Shown here: positions 63,601-64,000 of the stretch, piece after piece
Layout: each line of letters begins with the position of its first letter
How positions within the stretch are numbered: position 1 is the first letter of the stretch
Assembly: GCF_003286085.1 (NCBI RefSeq)
Contig: NW_020825288.1
Coordinates: 4,898,001 to 4,962,000, forward strand
Length of the DNA: 64,000 nucleotides
Origin: Drosophila persimilis
Lineage: Eukaryota; Arthropoda; Insecta; Diptera; Drosophilidae
Reading direction: 5' to 3'
Notes under the pieces: model-generated
Seen by the model: the letters and a program-made list of their open reading frames with translations, nothing else
Databases searched by the model: none
What the model was told of the DNA's origin: nothing
Position numbers and translations under genes: made by a program

Positions 63601-64000
63601 TCGGCCCAAGGATATGGTTAAGGATTGAACAATATGGATACAGGAACGATACATGGTGCATTTTTAGTCAAAGGGACGAAGGCTGAATACTCTTATTTGT
63701 ACAACATATGCGCGTACGTTTCCTAGCAAGAATCGAATACCATACTCGAACAAGAGATTACCCGAAAGCAGGGGAGAGAGTGCTCAATGCTGCTACTGCT
63801 GCTGCTGCTAATTTTTAAACAATTTTTATTGTATATGTATAGTTTATTTGAATTGCACAAAGATGGGCGCGGGATATGTACCGCCCCTAAAAGAGATTAT
63901 GTTTAGCTGTAATGTTTTACTCTAAGTTAAGTTGTGCTGTTTTCCACACCTTTGTTAGCTATTTTGAAAGCCTTTCTTTGCAACTCGCAACAATCATGAA
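63601..64000 (+). other. 3'UTR of the longer Tsp97E isoform, running off the window
   Basis: AT-rich sequence after the TGA, with a CTG run at about 63793-63808. No AATAAA is visible, so the mRNA end may lie beyond the window or use a variant signal. Confidence 0.45.

Overview
The window looks like Drosophila nuclear DNA, most likely from the obscura group. It has long introns with GTRAGT/YAG splice sites and a Drosophila-type core promoter (TATA, Inr and DPE at exact spacing). It also has dense short hexanucleotide repeats and two fly genes whose products can be recognised. One is a PAN/ZP-domain apical membrane protein of the nyo/neo/mey/tyn group. The other is the insect orthologue of vertebrate TSPAN13/31 (Tsp97E). 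Having Tsp97E next door suggests a piece of Muller element E, syntenic with D. melanogaster 97E, and makes morpheyus (mey) the best name for the ZP gene. The species and the mey name are inferences; the two protein families are read directly from the sequence.

Layout. Positions 1-26038 contain no gene I can support. This stretch is repeat-speckled non-coding DNA, with two candidate exon-like segments (about 7100-7591 and 13761-14155). At 26039-26103 there is a textbook TATA/Inr/DPE promoter. It is followed by a probable non-coding first exon (26072-26471) ending in a strong splice donor. A second small candidate 5'UTR exon lies at 33234-33307. The start codon of the ZP gene (43886) sits 5 nt after a splice acceptor, so its mRNA must begin upstream. 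The 26072 promoter is the best candidate, implying a 5' intron region of about 17.4 kb.

The ZP gene coding region has seven exons (43886-52428, 822 aa, reading phase checked across all six introns). It encodes a signal peptide, a Ser/Thr-rich linker, three PAN/apple-like modules, a ZP domain, two dibasic furin-type sites, one transmembrane helix and a short Tyr/Pro-rich cytoplasmic tail. Its 3'UTR has clustered AATAAA signals near 53270-53320.

Positions 53331-61400 are intergenic. Notable items there are a palindromic E2F-like site with a DRE core (60048-60085) and an AT-rich repeat present in three diverged copies (about 60190-61383). Tsp97E starts at 61583, behind a promoter with Ohler motif 6 and motif 1-like elements. 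It ends in two alternative terminal exons (62835-62909 and 63505-63600), each completing the fourth transmembrane helix with a different C-terminal tail. No RNA genes, CRISPR arrays or intact mobile elements were seen.
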